Shown piece after piece: positions 44,521 to 55,742 of a stretch of DNA of 64,000 bases. Source of the stretch: Piezodorus guildinii (taxonomy: Eukaryota > Arthropoda > Insecta > Hemiptera > Pentatomidae); assembly GCA_023052935.1 (NCBI GenBank), contig CM041298.1, positions 52,893,813 to 52,957,812 on the forward strand, in the 5' to 3' direction. How positions within the stretch are numbered: position 1 is the first letter of the stretch; every line of letters begins with the position of its first letter. The notes beneath the pieces are model-generated. The model had not been told where the DNA came from, did no database searches, and worked only from the letters and a program-made list of their open reading frames with translations. A program made the translations under genes and the position numbers.

Positions 44521-46863
44521 ACTATTGTTAATTCATAAATGAAAGTTGAAATGCTAGGCACATTTAAACAATAATGTAATAGGTAAATTTACGTCTATCT
44601 ATGGTAACTGTAAACTAGCCTCAAGCGTGTATTTTTAAAAAAATTGTACTTCTTTATAATTTGTCGGGCATGTGTTAGACTATACAGGGCAAACGTAACA
44701 TATTATACACCTTTTTTATTAATTATATTAAGCCTAGAATATCTGGATAACAGGAGGAATAATTTTTGTGAATATTTCTTTATGAATCTATTTATTCTCT
44801 TCTCTCTGTATTAACGAAAAGCTTACTTGTAATCGAAAACATATTCAGATATTTTTGAATTTCGAATAATAGAATATTTTATTTTAAGTCGGTCACCATC
44901 AATATTTCCATTTTTTTTAGTTCTGTTAAGTATCATTGATACCGTACATCCATCTAGTGATATCATCTTAAAATAACCTTGCAGATACCATAATTATCAT
45001 CACAATTAGGGCAGAGTTGACGTTGTGATAATTATGTCACTTTAGATAAACAGAACATTACTCGGTAGACTCAATGGTTTACGATCTCACTGTGCAATAC
45101 TCCCAAAGGGGGTGTTATGAATTTCATTACAGATAGTGCCTGTAGTTGACCTGCAGATACGTACGTCCATCCAGTACCTACTTCTGCAATATGCAACAAG
45201 TATGCATAAATATATGTTAATTTGGCATTTAAATACTGGCATATTTAATAAATTTAGGGGAACTCTCGAAAGCAAATTCGAAAATTACGGTTGGAAAAAA
45301 CAAAAACAAAGCATTTCACATCACAAAAAGCAGGAAAACGATTATACAGTCACGTTTTCGTCCGGGAAAAATTCTAAAAATAACTTAATGTAGTTTTAAT
45401 TTTGTTTAAAGACGTTTTATACAGTAATCAAAACCTTGTAGCTGAAAATATTTACAAAATTATTCCCTTCCTGTTATGATTGGTTAATAGTTTCATCGTA
45501 GTCGGCGTCGGAATTTGAAATAGAAAAAAAAAAAAACTATTTTATTTATTATTAACATTTTTGTTGTAAATACCTAGAATCTCTAGGACGAGTTTAGTTG
45601 TGGAAGTTCAAACCAATCTCGAGTACAATAAAACGTACAGATATTTGTTACCACTTCAATATAAATTGTGTTAATGACTAACATCATAATAAAAACTTTT
45701 TTTCCTAAAACTGTCTCTCAGCTTTTGACGCTCATAGTTATTAAAACACACAAAATGTATGGAACATTTAAATTATTGAAGCTGAATTTTTAGGTTTATA
45801 ACCGCTTCAGAACCACCAGACCTTTTTAATTACAATCTTACTTATTTTTTAATCTAAGTTATATACATTGGAAACCTTACTCATGTTTTCATTTTGTGAT
45901 TTTTGTTTTCTTATATTGTTTACAATAGCTGTTTATGTGTGGGCGAACAAAATATTTTTCTCTTTCTAACAGGTCTAAAAGAACATTTATATAATATTTG
46001 AATTACAAATTCATTGCCAGCTGACATTTTTGAAGCTGTTATATTCAATAAATAAATAAATAAATAAAAAACACAATACCGATGTGAAACTAAAGATGAG
46101 ATTAAGCGCTTACAACCGAAACCATATCTAGTGGCTCAAAATTTTAAATCTCGACGGTACAGGATAAAAATGTTATTTTCTTTAACAATATTTAACTGTT
46201 TTGCTACAGATTTATTGTATATATGTATGTAATAGTAAGTGCTGTAGGAAAAAAATTACTGGCTAGGACATAACTGGTAGGGCAACTCTTGCGAGGCAGT
46301 AATATCTAATGGATTATATTTCTATAAAAAAAAAAAAAAAACTGAGTCTTAACTACTAAATTTTATCCTACAGTACTCAGTATACGTATATAAACACGTT
46401 TTATCAGTTTTTATTCAGCTCCCTTTACGATAGCCCACTTTTAATATTTCTGAACTTGGCAATAATGTTTATATTAAATTCGTATTAACAAAACAAAAAC
46501 AATTCTTACATTATCAAAATTTCTACAGCAAGTGAAACATTGATATTATTATACAATACAAAAAATTTATTAATAGTGGAACTCCATTCTAACCTTTCTA
46601 GATAGAGCACGCAAAAAGTCTCAGTTTATGTAAAGTTTCCTGAATATTTGTAACCATATTCTTGGCTACTTAGGTAATGTGTTGTAAGAACCGAAAATGT
46701 AGGTAATATTCTTATTATGAAACTAGTTTTTTTTTTCTTTCTGAAATATGCATAATTACCATAGGATTTGTAAAGAAAAACTTATTTTAATAGCGAAAAC
46801 AATTTTTCAACTTCGGAACCAGCTTAGTCTCAGTCACGAAATTTATGTCACTTAAAATCATCT

Positions 46864-46866
<3 letters not shown>
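44521..46866. other. AT-rich DNA without recognised features
   Basis: 2.3 kb with no gene, TE end or RNA that I can support. Minor simple repeats only: (AAAT)n at 46049-46070 and a poly-A at 46326-46341. Confidence 0.5.

Positions 46867-46939
<73 letters not shown>
46867..46939. repeat. (TA)n microsatellite
   Basis: About 36 uninterrupted TA units. Confidence 0.97.
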
Positions 46940-46944
<5 letters not shown>

Positions 46945-47068
46945 TAATATTTTAACGGATTAGCAATTTTTTTTCAATACAGGATCTTATAAGTTTTTCT
47001 TAGCAAATGGTAAAAGATTTTCCTGTAAAAATTTCTACGAAATGAGTATTGATTGATTATCAATGCTC

Positions 47069-47118
47069 AAAGAACAATTTGCTTCTAAGTATTAGCACTT
47101 AGAAGCAAAATGCTCTTT
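47069..47118. repeat. 22 bp inverted repeat (hairpin)
   Basis: AAAGAACAATTTGCTTCTAAGT (47069-47090) pairs with 47097-47118 with two mismatches across a 6 nt loop; the inner 13 bp are perfect. Nothing else in the window shares it. Confidence 0.8.
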
Positions 47119-47396
47119 AGGTTTTCGGCTTAATATTTGGTATTAAAAAAGGGAGATTATATCATCTTTTTAGAGTAATTTGTTCTTGGAACATTATTAG
47201 GAAAATCCTTTAATATTTAGCTTAGATCTTAAATATTATCGTTTCCATGAAAGCATATTAATAAAACGTTATACACTCATTGTGTCGGTTTTTTTATTTA
47301 TTCATATTTAAAATAAAATCAGTCTGCTCTTGTTCCTCAAGGCAGTATTCTGGGACCCATTCTTTACATAGTCTATACAACTAATATCCCATTCTA

Positions 47397-47668
47397 CCAT
47401 TCTATTATTTTAGTTTTTACATATTTTTATTGATTCTTTATTGTATGTATGTTTTTATATCTTGAATGAATGTACTATAAATCTTGTACTTGATCACTTT
47501 TATGAATGTTGTAATTAGGACAGATTGTAATATTCCTAAAAAAAAAAAATTACCTTATAAAACTTAGTAAAAAACATCCTTTGGAGGGAGCTTAAAATGG
47601 CGGTCCTGAGTCTGTCTGATGTCAGGTATTCGCTAAAGATCACTATCCTAATTTAAGCTGGATAGGGC
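47397..47668 (+). repeat. LINE 3' tail and SINE2 scrap inside the Jockey copy
   Basis: 47397-47550 is a LINE-like 3' end with poly-A (also at 12830-13020). 47585-47668 is SINE2 body (GCGGTCCTGAGTCTGTCTGATG, AGCTGGATAGGG). Confidence 0.6.
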
Positions 47669-47884
47669 TCTTCGTCGTAAACCAATGACTTCCTGCCCTA
47701 CAGTATCCTTTAATGACACTCCACCAGCCCCTGTTAAACAGATTCCATACCTAGGACTCCACCTTGAAAAACGTCTAAATTGGAATCCCCATACAAGACT
47801 GAAACAACAAGAAACTGCCCGACGTTTTCGACGACTTCAACATTTATTGGACAAACGCTCCAACCTTCCACTTAATTACAAAAG

Positions 47885-47890
47885 ACTTAT
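47885..47890. repeat. 6 bp target duplication ACTTAT, left
   Basis: ACTTAT lies immediately before the element end AGTAGATAAG and is repeated at 63296-63301. The undamaged Jockey copy has a single ACTCAT at the same place (25054-25059). Confidence 0.95.
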
Positions 47891-47944
47891 AGTAGATAAG
47901 AATTGCGGGAGCTGGCGCACTTTTTTGAGGAGCCAATCAGATGC

Positions 47945-48200
47945 CAGCATTTGGTCACGTGACCTATGGCGGGAGATTTGAATTTGAATTTCGACCACGA
48001 CCTAACCTTAACCACGATGGTTCGCGCCATCGACTTAACCTAAACCACTAAACCACGCCCCTTTTTAGTCACGTGACCCTCTATCAACCTAACCTAAACC
48101 ACCGGGCCACGCCCCTTTTTAGTCACGTGACCCTTCATCAACCTAACCTAAACCACTAAGCCACGCCCCTTTTTGATCACGTGACCCCTGTTTGAGGGTA
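47945..48200. repeat. Subterminal E-box/CCTAACC repeat, left arm
   Basis: Three ~50 bp units, each with CACGCCCCTTTTTxGTCACG, TGACC and (in two of them) CAACCTAACCTAAACCAC, plus an outer TTGGTCACGTGACC. Four palindromic CACGTG sites in total. The mirror copy is at 62990-63240. Confidence 0.9.
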
Positions 48201-48204
48201 TTAA

Positions 48205-49130
48205 GTCTTTATAAAGCATGAGTCTACCCGGCGTCCATTTTCTTTTCCCTACGTTTTGGACTAATTTAGTATTTATAAAGCATGAGTCTACCTGTCCGCC
48301 ATTTTCTTTTATGACGTCACAATTCACAAAGCATGAGTCTACCATGCGTCCATTTTCTTTTCCTTACGTTTTGGGCTAATTTAGTATTTATAAAGCATGA
48401 GTCTACCCTTCCGCCATTTTCTTTTATGACATCACAATTTACAAAGCATGAGTCTACCCGGCGTCAATTTCCTTTTCCCCACGTTTTGGGCTAATTTAGT
48501 CTTTATAAAGCATGAGTCTACCCGTCCGCCATTTTCTTTTATGACGTCACAATTTACAAAGCATGAGTCTACCATGCGTCCATTTCCTTTTCCCTACGTT
48601 TTGGGCTTATTTAGTATTTATAAAGCATGAGTCTACCCGTCCGCCATTTTGTTTTATGCCGTAACCATTTACAAACCATTTTGCTCCCCCCACTCCTGCA
48701 TTAGTTAACCAATCAGAGTGCCTAACTTGAGAGTTCCTCCCGGCTAGGTCCGATGGTCAAATTGTAATGTGTGCTTTTACGAAACCTTTCAAACTGTGAC
48801 ATAACCTTACTATTGTTTACATTTTTTGAAACCTCCCTTACTGTTACATAACCTTTTCATTGTTTACATTTTGCTCCCCCCACTCCTTTATTAGTTAACC
48901 AATCAGAGTGCCTAACTTGAGAGTTTATAAAGCATGAGTCTACCCGGCGTCCATTTTCTTTTCCCTACGTTTTGAGCGTATTAAGTCTTTATAAAGCATG
49001 AGTCTACCCGGCGTCCATTTTCTTTTCCCTACGTTTTGAGCATATTAAGTCTTTATAAAGCATGTGTCTACCCGGCGTCCATTTTGTTTTATGACGTCAC
49101 AATTTAAAAGCCTTAAGTCTATCCAGCCGC
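48205..49130. repeat. CATGAGTCTACC tandem array, left arm
   Basis: Ten exact and one variant copies of AGCATGAGTCTACC, alternating between a GCGTCCATTTTCTTTTCC(C)TACGTTTTGGGC context and a CCGCCATTTTCTTTTATGACGTCA context. Three perfect TGACGTCA palindromes are present. A 270 bp non-repeated segment with CCAATCAGAGTGCCTAAC (twice) splits the array. Confidence 0.9.
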
Positions 49131-49264
49131 CATTTTGTTTTTGTAATATAGGATGAGTATACCTGACCGGTTCGAGCATGCACCGACAGGTCCGATCATG
49201 TAGAAACAGGTTTGTGCAAGTACAAACAGGTTTAAATCATGTTTAAGCATGCAGGTAAGTGAAA

Positions 49265-50535
49265 CGTAAACATGGACTTTGAACCTTCCTAATGCCTTTA
49301 ATATAAACATCGTTATAGGCCTTCTTAATCCTATACAGCTTTGAACTTTGATTCTTAATCCTACATTTTAAGTAGCGATAAAAAGTTCCTTAGGCTTAAA
49401 CGTAAACATGGACTTTGAACCCTCTTAACGGCTTTAATATAAACATCGTTATACGGCTTCTTAATCCTATGCAGCTTTGAACTTTGGGCTATTATCTTCC
49501 TATGTGTAATGATTTTTAATCCTATACAGCTTAGAACTTTGATTCTTAATCCTACTATTTTAAGTGGCGATAAAAGGTTCCTTAAGCTCTTGGACCATGG
49601 ACTTTGAACCTTCCTGATGGCTTTAAAATAAATATCGTCATAGAGCTTCTTAATCCTATACATATTTGATCTTTGATACCTTAATCCTTTAATTTAAATA
49701 GCGATATAGGGTTCCTTAAGCTTAAACGTAAACATGGACTTTGAACCTTCTTAGTGGCTTTAATATAAACATCGTTATACGGCTTCTTAATCCTATACAG
49801 CTTTGAACTTTGATCTTTAATCCTACATTTTAAGTAGCGATAAAAATTTCCTTAAGCTTAAACGTAAACATGGACTTTGAACCCTCTTAACGGCTTTAAT
49901 ATAAACATCGTTATACGGCTTCTTAATCCTATGCAGCTTTGAACTTTGATCCTTAATCCTACATTTTAAGTAGCGATAAAAAGTTCCTTAGGCTTAAACG
50001 TAAACATGGACTTTGAACCTTCCTAGTGGCTTTAATATAAACATTGTAATAGTGCTTCTTAATCCTATACATATTTGAGCTTTGATACCTTAATCCTTTA
50101 ATTTAAATAGCGATATAGGGTTCCTTAAGCTTAAACGTAAACATGGACTTTGAACCTTCTTAGTGGCTTTAATATAAACATCGTTATACGGCTTCTTAAT
50201 CCTATACAGCTTTGAACTTTGATCTTTAATCCTACATTTTAAGTAGCGATAAAAATTTCCTTAAGCTTAAACGTAAACATGGACTTTGAACCCTCTTAAC
50301 GGCTTTAATATAAACATCGTTATACGGCTTCTTAATCCTATGCAGCTTTGAACTTTGATCCTTAATCCTACATTTTAAGTAGCGATAAAAAGTTCCTTAG
50401 GCTTAAACGTAAACATGGACTTTGAACCTTCCTAGTGGCTTTAATATAAACATTGTAATAGTGCTTCTTAATCCTATACATATTTGAGCTTTGATACCTT
50501 AATCCTTTAATATAAATAGCGATATAGGGTTCCTT
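49265..50535. repeat. ~135 bp tandem array, left arm
   Basis: Units marked by AAACGTAAACATGGACTTTG occur at about 49399, 49725, 49860, 49997, 50131, 50266 and 50402, spacing 134-137 bp. The 406 bp trimer starting at 49725 is repeated almost exactly at 50131 (higher-order repeat). The right arm (60990-61930) has fewer units. Confidence 0.92.
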
Positions 50536-51335
50536 AAGCTTTTAAACTTTGAACGATTAACCTCTTAAGTACCAATATAGATAATGCGCTTCTTAGAATT
50601 ATGAGCCGTCAATGGTTAATCCCTAAAGATTTAATCGTAAACTAGCTCAATTTAAGACGTAAACATTAACTTTGTGCTGAGAATTTCTTAGTGTATAAAT
50701 AAACAATAATATAAAACTTTTACCTACTTCGGACGGAAATTTATTTTGTTTAAACACAATACTTTCAGCATTTTAAATTGTTTTCTCGCCTTATTAGTCC
50801 ATTTTGTACCATTTCCAAGCATTATTTACTTATAATTATCTATTTTGCTCTGCAATTACACTCACAACTGCCGTTACGATGTCTTCGGGGCTGTTCGGCT
50901 ACTCCCGGCCCTCTTCGGTCTTCTATCTTTTTTCTTTCAATTTCGCTATAATCCGGAGTTCTATCTAAAGAAATAAACAATGATAACGTTAATTCCATCG
51001 AAGGTAACCAACTTCCTTATCTTCTCTGCATCTCTTGCTAAACAACATTATATTCTAGTAAAATAATATTGTACATCGTAAACATTTTAGTTAACATCAT
51101 TATTAGTAAACAAAGTTTTGTACCTTTTTTAGTTCGGCGTTAAACCTTAAGCCTCTTCACCACGTCAAGGTAAAGGTACATCGAAGAGGTTTTTATTTTA
51201 TTTATTTATTTTACAACGTGATTTTTACAATAAAAATGTGTGCAAATTAAACGAAAAAATACAGTTTATTGAAAAACAGAATTTATGCTAATAAAAAAAT
51301 AAAATCATCCCTTTTTTTGGTAATGTATAATCATA

Positions 51336-51629
51336 TTGAAATTTAATTTTTCACATGATGGCATAAACGAAATATTTGCTGTTGAGATGGTCGGCAATAA
51401 TTATTTAATCTTCAATAAATTAACAACACCATATACTTTATCATTTTTTTTCTTTATGTATTTGAAAGAGAAATATGAGCATCGAAATTATTCTGCAGGG
51501 TTATTCTATTCACCTCACATTCACTCACACAATCAGGTTTACAGGTGTTCAACCCATGCCATTGACCTTCATTCAGGGTTTATAGGTGTTCAAACCGTGA
51601 CAGTGACCCCTTTCATTCATGGTGAATAG
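51336..51629 (+). CDS. 97-codon ORF of unknown function, left arm
   Basis: An open frame convergent with the polymerase gene (their 3' ends face each other, 283 bp apart). The predicted protein begins MKFNFSHDGINEIF, has an aromatic stretch FFFFMYLKEKYEHR, and ends with a His/Ser/Val-rich tail. I do not recognise it. It is kept identical in the right arm (59908-60201), but since the arms are identical overall this does not prove selection. It may be a chance ORF. Confidence 0.3.
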   Translation: MKFNFSHDGINEIFAVEMVGNNYLIFNKLTTPYTLSFFFFMYLKEKYEHRNYSAGLFYSPHIHSHNQVYRCSTHAIDLHSGFIGVQTVTVTPFIHGE

Positions 51630-51911
51630 ATTTAAACAAATTTTTATTTACCCATACAGATAAAACCTTTGTTTGATACTCTGTACATTTCTCTTTCGAG
51701 ACATTATGATAAATGCAATGGCTGCCTTGCTGAGATGGCTTTATTAATTTAAAGACCGCTAAAATATTCCAAATTCATTAGTGAAAAAACATATTGCCAC
51801 ACCATGAACCATCATTTTTATTATTTGTTACCTTAGTTTTTTTCAGGCCAAAGACAAAAATGGTTGTAAATTCTCGTTTTGTTTCTTATTATTACAAAAA
51901 TAATCTTTATA

Positions 51912-54900
51912 TTATTTCACTTCATTTAATTTATAATGACCATAGGCCAAAGTATTGATTCCGTCTTTTAGGATGTGTCTTTTATTATCAAAAGGAGACA
52001 GAGAAACCTTATTTATTTCGGAACTAAAAATATTACGCAGCTTAGATTGTATCATCCTCATTGGCGTATGCATAATTTCCTTTTTAAATAATACATTTTC
52101 ATAATCATCAAAACTAATATATTGTTTTAATGAGGCTGTTTTTACGCCTTTAGCTCGCTTTTTTACATCGTTTTCTGTCATAATAGCGTACATTTTCGCT
52201 CTCAATCCCACATATTTTAAAATTATTTTGGAATTAAGCTCATCTTTAAACTTCCCTAACTTCTTTTTATTTTTATTCGAATAACACAAATGTGTTTCAG
52301 GATAGTCTGAGAAATCAAAATATTCATTCATTTTTTTCATATCTTCATAGACATCATCTGTTAAGACTCTATAGATAAATGAATCTGTATCGGTATACAT
52401 CATCTTCAAGTTTTTTCCAGAATATGTTTTCATCATTATGTCATAATGAAATTGATACATTACAGTTTTTGATAAGTCTAAAATGCACATTCCAATGTAT
52501 ATAGGTTTATTAAACAATACTTTCGATTTCCCCATATGTACAGCCACTATATTCTCATTGTAGATTGTACGGTCAATGAAATTCGGTTTAGCGACAAGTT
52601 TCATCAACTTTTTACTGTCAGTTACTAGTTGAATATTCTGGCGGTTCCTGATATTTTCCATCGTTTTACCGAAAACTGCATTGTTAAGCAACTTATAAAA
52701 ATCTTTTTCAAAATCGTTGGATGCTCCTTTCCTTAGCTCTGTGTTGTATTCTATATACGATCGTAACCATGGTGCTTGGTTAAACTTTAGAACACGGTGA
52801 ATTTTTTCCAATTTTAGCCCATGCTGTAGACCTTGAATCAAATTTTTATAATGTAAGACGTAGCGATATCTTTTTCCAAAATGTGTTATTAATTTTTTTG
52901 AATTCGAATTTGCGCCCGGTGGTATTATCGCTTCAGGTAAGAACGGTAAATCATCATGTAAATGGTGAAGTTCTTGAGGATAGCTGACGTCAATCTCAAA
53001 AATATATCCAATATCGTCATCATCCTTAAGCTCAGATATATTTATACGTTCGGGATTTTTAACCCATTCGAATCCTCCGTATGGTAAATACATGCTCATC
53101 GCTTGTCCATAAAGATTATTAGCGTCTAAATAAATTATATAACTCGATTCTTCGTTTGGATTAAAATTAGTCATGTACTTATTATTCGCTTCTGCATACC
53201 TATGCGATGCCTGGCACAAACCTCCTCGAATACCATGTTCTATCATTAAAATCATATCATAATCCTGTAAGAGCTCTATGTTCATTTTTGTATATTTTAA
53301 CATGGCGTCGAAGGTCAAACCGGGAACGGTAAAATAATGAGCTGGATCAAGTTTATGGGTCTTCATCATAACATCTCGGAAAGATTCGAAGACGTCACAA
53401 AGTAGAAGGACATCACTTTTAACGTAAACATCGGCATATTCACCCAAAGATTTACATTTAAAGTGTTCCCATATGTTTTTAGCGTGTCTATAATCTTCTG
53501 CGCTGATATCGCTCTGATTCAATTTATTATAAAAAGCTTCAATTGGTGGTAGCTCTGTTTCATTCAACTTTTCTTCATTGTCTAAATAATCGTAGGGAAA
53601 CACACCTTTTCTGGTAACCAATGCTAATTCCTCATCTGTATAATATTTTGATATTTCTTTGAATTTGTCAGGAGATAGAGATTTTACGAGGTAATCTAAG
53701 CTTCGAGGCATGAATCTGTAAGAATCTATAAACCTCAGTTTCAGCTTACCAATATGTTTTGTGAAGGATATATATTTTTCTTCGCTATTCGGTATTACTT
53801 CAACTTCCCCAGGAACATTTCCCAACTCCTTAACTATGAAATGTGCATCATAATTGCTCAAGTTATGCATTATAACAGGTATAAACAAGGGATTAACACG
53901 TCTTAAATTACAATTATTACAAGACGCTCCTAAGTACGTTCCGGTTAGGTGGCAGTGGTCTCTAACTTTCAGATTGTTTTTTGTAAATACATTTTGACAC
54001 ATATAACAGGTTTTAGCTTCAGACCAATCTTTTTCTTCCTCCGATGAGATCATTATTGTTTTGTTCATCTTATAGATTTCTTGAATTTTTTTAGCTATAT
54101 TGGTGATACATTCCATGAAATGAAAAGCGGCATCAACTCCCCTATAAACGTACGGTTGGTTTATTGGAACGTCAACTCCTTCGATTCCTTTAACATATAC
54201 ACAAATGATATCGGATCGTGCCTCTGATATTTAGTCGTATTCTTTGACAATTCGCTTATAGAAACTAATATCGATTCAAAGTCGGCATAGATCACAAACG
54301 GTACTTTGCTTTGTCGCTCCACATTTGAGAATCTGATGAAGTGATCTTTTATCGGTAGTTCTATTCTTACTGGTTTATTTTCTGAGCAATATATCTTATG
54401 TTCTTCAAGTTTCTTACAAGCTTCTTTTCCAGAAACGTTGTTGAAATGTGTAAAACAGCGTTTACATATTGTTAATTTATGTTCATGCTGACTGATTTGA
54501 TTCACGACCAGCCTTTCAAAATTCTTTATGTAAACATAATGGGAAGTTTCATCATCAGACACGAGTAAAAGATCGCGGTGGTCTTTCAATTCTTTTTTAG
54601 AGACTTTCAGAGGGTATGTCTTATATTTTTCATCGAGCCCATAGACATTGATGGAGATGCTATTTACCTTTTCAAATTTTCTTATCTCACTCAGTGAAGT
54701 TGGGAATGAAACGCAAGTAAAGTCATACACATGTTCTAAATTTTTATACTTAGTAACGCGTTGTGCATGCTTTTTCACAAATTTTGATAAAATTGAATAC
54801 TTAAAACAGTACATATCATTATTCCGCACATTAATGCAAGCTTTCTTTGATTCTATAGATGGAGGGAGGGGAAGATACGTACAACCCCTTAGTGGCAAAT

Positions 54901-55522
54901 ATTTGTTAATTCTTAATCTGATTCCATCAACTCCACTCAGCTTCCATCCCCTTTTTTAAAATTGAGATTCCTCAGCTTCAGTTATGATTTTGTTAAAACT
55001 ATTATCGATAAATTTACTAAGATCGCTACCTTTAAACACACAATTGTTTCGTGTTTTAAATGCTTTATCCATCTGGTCACCAACAGAATTTGAAAAAGTA
55101 CATTCCAATAGACAGTTCACTTTTAATGCACCATGTTCATGTAGTGAATCTCGAATTTTATACACTAAGAGGTTCTTAACACTTTCCAGAAACGAGTTAA
55201 TATCCATAGAATCAGACGATCTGATAAAGAATGATGCCAATCGGTTCTGAAATGCTGTCTCATACTCTACAAGTCCCTGCCTGTCTGGTACGAGGGCTAA
55301 AATGGCGCTCTTTTGTGGCTCAAATAATTTTAATTTTTTAATCAACGGTTCCTGGGTGCATACATTTTCATGTCTTTTACCGTTATAAATATTGGGGAAT
55401 ACACCTCCACACCTCGTGCAAGTATAAGTCGATATCCCGTTACATGCTCTTTCATGTCTACGAAGGTTCTTCAAATACTCGTACGTATCCTCATGTTTTA
55501 CCCCTACACTCAAGTTTGTCAT
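51912..55522 (-). pseudogene. Protein-primed family B DNA polymerase, left-arm copy, broken
   Basis: It is the mirror of the right-arm gene and reads on the minus strand. It carries three lesions. The 5' end is lost: the arm's deletion removes the promoter region, the start codons and the first C-x2-C of the zinc finger, so the frame now begins with unrelated codons (MTNLSVGVKHED). An in-frame TAA at 54956-54958 is shared with the right arm. One T is missing from a TTTT run near 54212, shifting frame just after the Exo I region (the shifted frame ends at 54161). Downstream of that the frame is open again from 54116 to 51912 (734 codons) with DANNLYGQAM, NNAVFGKTMEN and YTDTDSF intact. One amino-acid change versus the right arm is visible near the end (MMKTYSG/IMKTYSG). 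Confidence 0.93.
55489..55522. other. Deletion junction in the left arm
   Basis: Reading outward from the centre, the left arm goes from GGTAAAACATGAG straight to GATACGTACGAG, skipping the ~385 bp that the right arm has between 55664 and 56047. A further 25 bp of filler (55504-55528) not present in the right arm lies nearby. Confidence 0.85.
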
Positions 55523-55528
55523 TGATGC

Positions 55529-55650
55529 TAAACTTAGTTAGGAACGGAATCAGATGGTCACAATTTTTTCCGGATATGTGAGTCTCTTCGACTCTCCCTG
55601 ATTACCCTCAACCACTTCTAAACATCTGATTCCATTCCTAACTAAGTTTA
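55529..55650. repeat. Central dyad of the palindrome
   Basis: TAAACTTAGTTAGGAACGGA... (55529-55556) is the inverse of 55623-55650 with one mismatch in 28 bp. They enclose a 66 nt loop whose middle is itself a mini-hairpin, GAGTC-TCTTC-GACTC (55580-55594). The loop centre (55,587) is within ~6 bp of the exact midpoint of the element (55,593). Confidence 0.95.
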
Positions 55651-55742
55651 GGTAAAACATGAGGTGGTGGGGGGTAAAAAGTGAGGTGGTGGGGGTAAAA
55701 AGTGAGGTGGTGGGGGTATAAATTAGGTGGTGGGGGTTACCA
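55651..55742 (+). repeat. G-rich 22 bp tandem repeat (right arm only)
   Basis: Four units of the type GGTAAAAAGTGAGGTGGTGGGG. Each ends in GGTGGTGGGGG, giving four closely spaced G clusters that could fold as a G-quadruplex. It lies between the dyad and the polymerase gene and is missing from the left arm. Confidence 0.85.

Larger units (their letters stand above)
47322..47890 (+). mobile_element. Jockey-like LINE, left portion of the Polinton host copy
   Basis: An RT piece (47322-47396: SALVPQGSILGP-like) is separated by unrelated repeats from a C-terminal piece (47668-47890) that matches 24840-25059 of the full Jockey (LRRKPMTSCPTVSFNDTP, YLGLHLEKRLNWNPHT). It ends AAAAGACTTAT where the palindromic element starts, and resumes at 63296. 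Confidence 0.9.

Noticed and set aside
44521..46866. Possible host gene in the longest TE-poor stretch
   Set aside because: No ORF has conserved-looking content, no splice-consistent exon chain can be built, and composition is the same AT-rich background.
48148..48345. Small ORFs in the terminal arrays of the palindromic element
   Set aside because: They are readings through tandem repeats (the VDSCF units), present only because the repeats lack stops in one frame. No start context or other coding signal.
54648..55250. ORFs antisense to the polymerase zinc-finger region (103 and 88 codons)
   Set aside because: They are shadows of the polB frame on the other strand and appear in both arms only because the arms are identical.
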